A DNA stretch of 25,493 nucleotides from JBBQKI01 sp038326725 (GTDB lineage Bacteria > Bacteroidota > Bacteroidia > Flavobacteriales > Flavobacteriaceae), in assembly GCA_038326725.1 (NCBI GenBank), contig JBBQKI010000031.1:1-25493 (forward strand). The letters run 5' to 3'. The position numbers and the translations under genes are program-made. Below, piece by piece: positions 23,611-25,493 of the stretch. Each line of letters begins with the position of its first letter. The first letter of the stretch is position 1. The notes under the pieces were generated by a model. That model had not been told where the DNA came from. It did no database searches and worked only from the letters and a program-made list of their open reading frames with translations.

Positions 23611-24954
23611 TTAAATTCCAGTATAGTTTGCGGGGGTAATGGTTCGCATCTCCTTTTTAACTTCTTCAGAAACCTTTAAAGTTTCTATAAAATCAGCAAT
23701 GGAATTTCTATCTATTTTTTCGTGGGTACGGGTTAGGCCTTTAAGCGTTTCGTAAGGATTGGGATAACCTTCGCGTCTCAAGATGGTTTGTAAAGCTTCG
23801 GCAACCACTGCCCAATTATTTTCAAGGTCTTCGGCAAATTTGGATTCGTTCAGCACCAATTTATCCAAACCTTTTAATGTAGATTGAAAAGCAATCAATG
23901 TATGCCCAATGGGTACTCCAATGTTGCGCAACACTGTACTATCGGTCAAATCGCGCTGCAAACGGCTGATGGGGAGTTTTGCGGAAAAATGTTCAAACAA
24001 AGCATTGGCAATTCCTAAGTTGCCTTCACTATTTTCAAAATCGATGGGGTTTACTTTGTGGGGCATGGCGCTTGATCCTATTTCTCCCTTTTTTATTTTC
24101 TGTTTAAAATATTCTATCGAAACATATGCCCAAATATCGCGATCCAAATCGATAACGATAGTATTAATGCGCTTTAGGCAATCAAACAATGCGGCCATGT
24201 GGTCATAATGTTCCACTTGTGTTGTGGGAAAAGAATAATGCAAACCTAACGTGGTTTCTACGAATTTTTTTCCGAATTTTTTCCAGTCAACATTCGGATA
24301 GGCTATTTTATGGGCATTGAAACTACCGGTGGCACCACCAAATTTTGCAGCACTTTTCATCCCGTTCAACATATTGAACTGTTCTTCGATACGAACTGCA
24401 AAAACCTCAATTTCCTTCCCCAAACGGGTGGGGGAGGCGGGTTGTCCATGGGTTCGTGCCAACATGGGGATTCCATTCCAAGCCTCAGCAAGCTCCCGCA
24501 ATTTGTTTTTCAATTTCAATAACAATGGTACATAAACTTCATTGATGGCATCTTTCAGAGAAAGCGGAATCGCGGTATTGTTGATATCCTGGGAGGTCAG
24601 ACCGAAATGGATGAATTCTTTGTATTGTTGAAGTTGGAGCGTTTCAAATTTTTCTTTTATAAAATACTCAACCGCTTTTACGTCGTGGTTGGTTATTTTT
24701 TCCGTTTCTTTAATTTGAACGGCATCCTGCACCGAAAAATTTTGATAAAGACCACGCAGTTCTGCAAATAATTTTTTGTCAAAATCCTGCAATTGCGGCA
24801 GTGGAAGCTCCACCAAAGCGATGAAATATTCAATTTCCACCTGCACACGGTAGCGGATAAGCGCTTCTTCAGAAAAAAAAGGAATCAGCGATGCCGTTTG
24901 GGAAGCATATCTACCGTCGATGGGCGAAATGGCCTGTAAAGCGTTTGTGTACAT
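23611..24954 (-). CDS. purB: Adenylosuccinate lyase
   Basis: PurB acts twice in purine synthesis, cleaving SAICAR to AICAR and adenylosuccinate to AMP, releasing fumarate each time. The 447-aa protein has the fumarase-superfamily signature SSAMPHKVNPIDFENSEG, the N-terminal SPIDGRY, the EFIHFGLTSQDINNTA block and the RTHGQPASP block with the catalytic His. This form, with SPIDGRY and ~450 aa, resembles the E. coli-type PurB rather than the Bacillus-type (~430 aa). The start is the ATG at 24954. Other purine genes are not next to it. Confidence 0.96.
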   Translation of the reverse strand: MYTNALQAISPIDGRYASQTASLIPFFSEEALIRYRVQVEIEYFIALVELPLPQLQDFDKKLFAELRGLYQNFSVQDAVQIKETEKITNHDVKAVEYFIKEKFETLQLQQYKEFIHFGLTSQDINNTAIPLSLKDAINEVYVPLLLKLKNKLRELAEAWNGIPMLARTHGQPASPTRLGKEIEVFAVRIEEQFNMLNGMKSAAKFGGATGSFNAHKIAYPNVDWKKFGKKFVETTLGLHYSFPTTQVEHYDHMAALFDCLKRINTIVIDLDRDIWAYVSIEYFKQKIKKGEIGSSAMPHKVNPIDFENSEGNLGIANALFEHFSAKLPISRLQRDLTDSTVLRNIGVPIGHTLIAFQSTLKGLDKLVLNESKFAEDLENNWAVVAEALQTILRREGYPNPYETLKGLTRTHEKIDRNSIADFIETLKVSEEVKKEMRTITPANYTGI

Positions 24955-24972
24955 GGACGAAATTTAAAGGGG

Positions 24973-24980
24973 CAAAGATA
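24973..24980 (-). promoter_or_regulatory. Bacteroidetes-type -7 box for purB
   Basis: On the minus strand this reads TATCTTTG (TAnnTTTG), 18 bp before the ATG at 24954. No -33 TTG is found at the usual spacing. Confidence 0.42.
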
Positions 24981-25055
24981 GGGAATTGTTGATGGTTTGT
25001 GGTTGATTGTTGTTTGCTTAAGGATCGACAAAATAAAACTCTACATTTTTCGCTT

Positions 25056-25493
25056 TTAAACCCCTGTTTTTTTAATTTCTAAAATCACTTTGGGAATGCC
25101 GGAACTGGCTTTTTCGGGAAAAACCGTTACCCTGCTCGACGAATCTATTGAGGGATTGGGATCAACAAAAAATATTTTTGCGGAAGGTTGTGCAAACCGC
25201 AACAAGCCCGCTGCGGGATAAACCTGCAGCGAAGTACCAACAATTATCAAAACATCTGCGCTTTCAACAAGTTCAATTGCCCCATCCATCATCGAAACCG
25301 CTTCGCCAAACCACACGATATGCGGGCGCAGTTGCGATTTGTTTACACATAAATCGCCCAAATTTAAGTCGGTGTGCCAATCCAAAATCACGGTTTCATC
25401 GAAGGTACTTCTCACTTTCAAAAGCTCGCCGTGAAGGTGGATTACGTTTTTGCTACCCGCGCGTTCGTGCAAATTGTCCACGTTTTGTGTAAT
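25056..25493 (-). CDS. cobB: NAD-dependent protein deacylase (sirtuin, CobB-like), 5' end outside window
   Basis: Only the C-terminal ~145 residues are in the window; the frame runs off the right edge. The visible part starts inside the sirtuin core: ITQNVDNLHERAGS (NAD/substrate motif), VIHLHGELLK with the catalytic His, LRPHIVWFGE, and the Rossmann end IIVGTSLQVYPAAGL. Sirtuins remove acyl groups from lysines using NAD; the SYPAA/VYPAA and HIVWFGE blocks are typical of bacterial CobB. The zinc-binding cysteine pairs expected between the HG motif and LRPHIVWF are missing; only one Cys (GDLCVNKSQ) is there. The Tyr/Arg pair that marks class III desuccinylases lies outside the window. Confidence 0.87.
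   Translation of the reverse strand: MTQNVDNLHERAGSKNVIHLHGELLKVRSTFDETVILDWHTDLNLGDLCVNKSQLRPHIVWFGEAVSMMDGAIELVESADVLIIVGTSLQVYPAAGLLRFAQPSAKIFFVDPNPSIDSSSRVTVFPEKASSGIPKVILEIKKTGV

Noticed and set aside
1..25493. Search for tRNA, rRNA, CRISPR, insertion sequences, phage or plasmid genes
   Set aside because: No cloverleaf-like sequence, repeat array, transposase, integrase or terminal inverted repeats of IS size were recognised by reading both strands; a covariance search was not possible here.

Overview
The window looks like chromosomal DNA from a member of the Bacteroidota, most likely the family Flavobacteriaceae. The evidence is an AT-rich composition, a C-terminal type IX secretion (T9SS) sorting domain, DUF4252 proteins, an ASPIC/UnbV + FG-GAP protein, a 950-residue CarB, and repeated -7 boxes of the Bacteroidetes form TAnnTTTG rather than E. 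coli-type promoters. I saw no insertion sequence, phage gene, CRISPR array, rRNA or tRNA. Most genes are housekeeping or conserved family genes, and start codons were chosen by reading upstream of each ORF (several longest ORFs begin at an implausible TTG).

Layout. (1) 1-3.4 kb: the 3' part of a large FG-GAP/ASPIC-UnbV surface protein, convergent with an orphan family-5 (oligopeptide-type) substrate-binding lipoprotein. (2) 3.5-9.1 kb: mtaB (tRNA t6A37 methylthiotransferase), a minus-strand pirin + small GNAT pair, an alpha/beta hydrolase, a lytic transglycosylase, a TlpA-like thioredoxin-fold protein with an altered active site, and a small membrane protein with helical repeats. (3) 9.2-14.5 kb: a single-gene rpmH unit (53-aa L34) with a good promoter and terminator, carB without its usual allosteric domain, a secreted blue-copper protein with a T9SS tail, and rmuC. 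(4) 14.5-19.9 kb: a cobalamin uptake locus. A cobalamin riboswitch sits on the plus strand before a TonB-dependent receptor (btuB), and a divergent, tightly packed SBP-permease-ATPase operon (btuF-btuC-btuD) reads the other way without its own riboswitch. (5) 19.9-23.6 kb: an S41/PDZ lipoprotein protease divergent from an operon of ECF sigma factor, candidate membrane anti-sigma factor and two different DUF4252 envelope proteins. (6) 23.6-25.5 kb: purB and the 3' part of a class III-like sirtuin.

How they fit together. Region 4 is a complete outer-membrane-to-cytoplasm B12 import route: receptor, binding protein, permease and ATPase. Region 5 has the architecture of a cell-envelope signalling unit (sigma, membrane partner, two secreted/lipoprotein outputs, nearby periplasmic protease) and is the part most likely to hold undescribed biology, though linking the protease to the sigma factor is only inference. 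The remaining genes are independent short units, often convergent with only 11-32 bp between stop codons. I found no clearly novel multi-gene system; the most unusual points are active-site or domain losses (TlpA-like CTPG, CarB without MGS domain, sirtuin without zinc cysteines) and the one-sided placement of the riboswitch.
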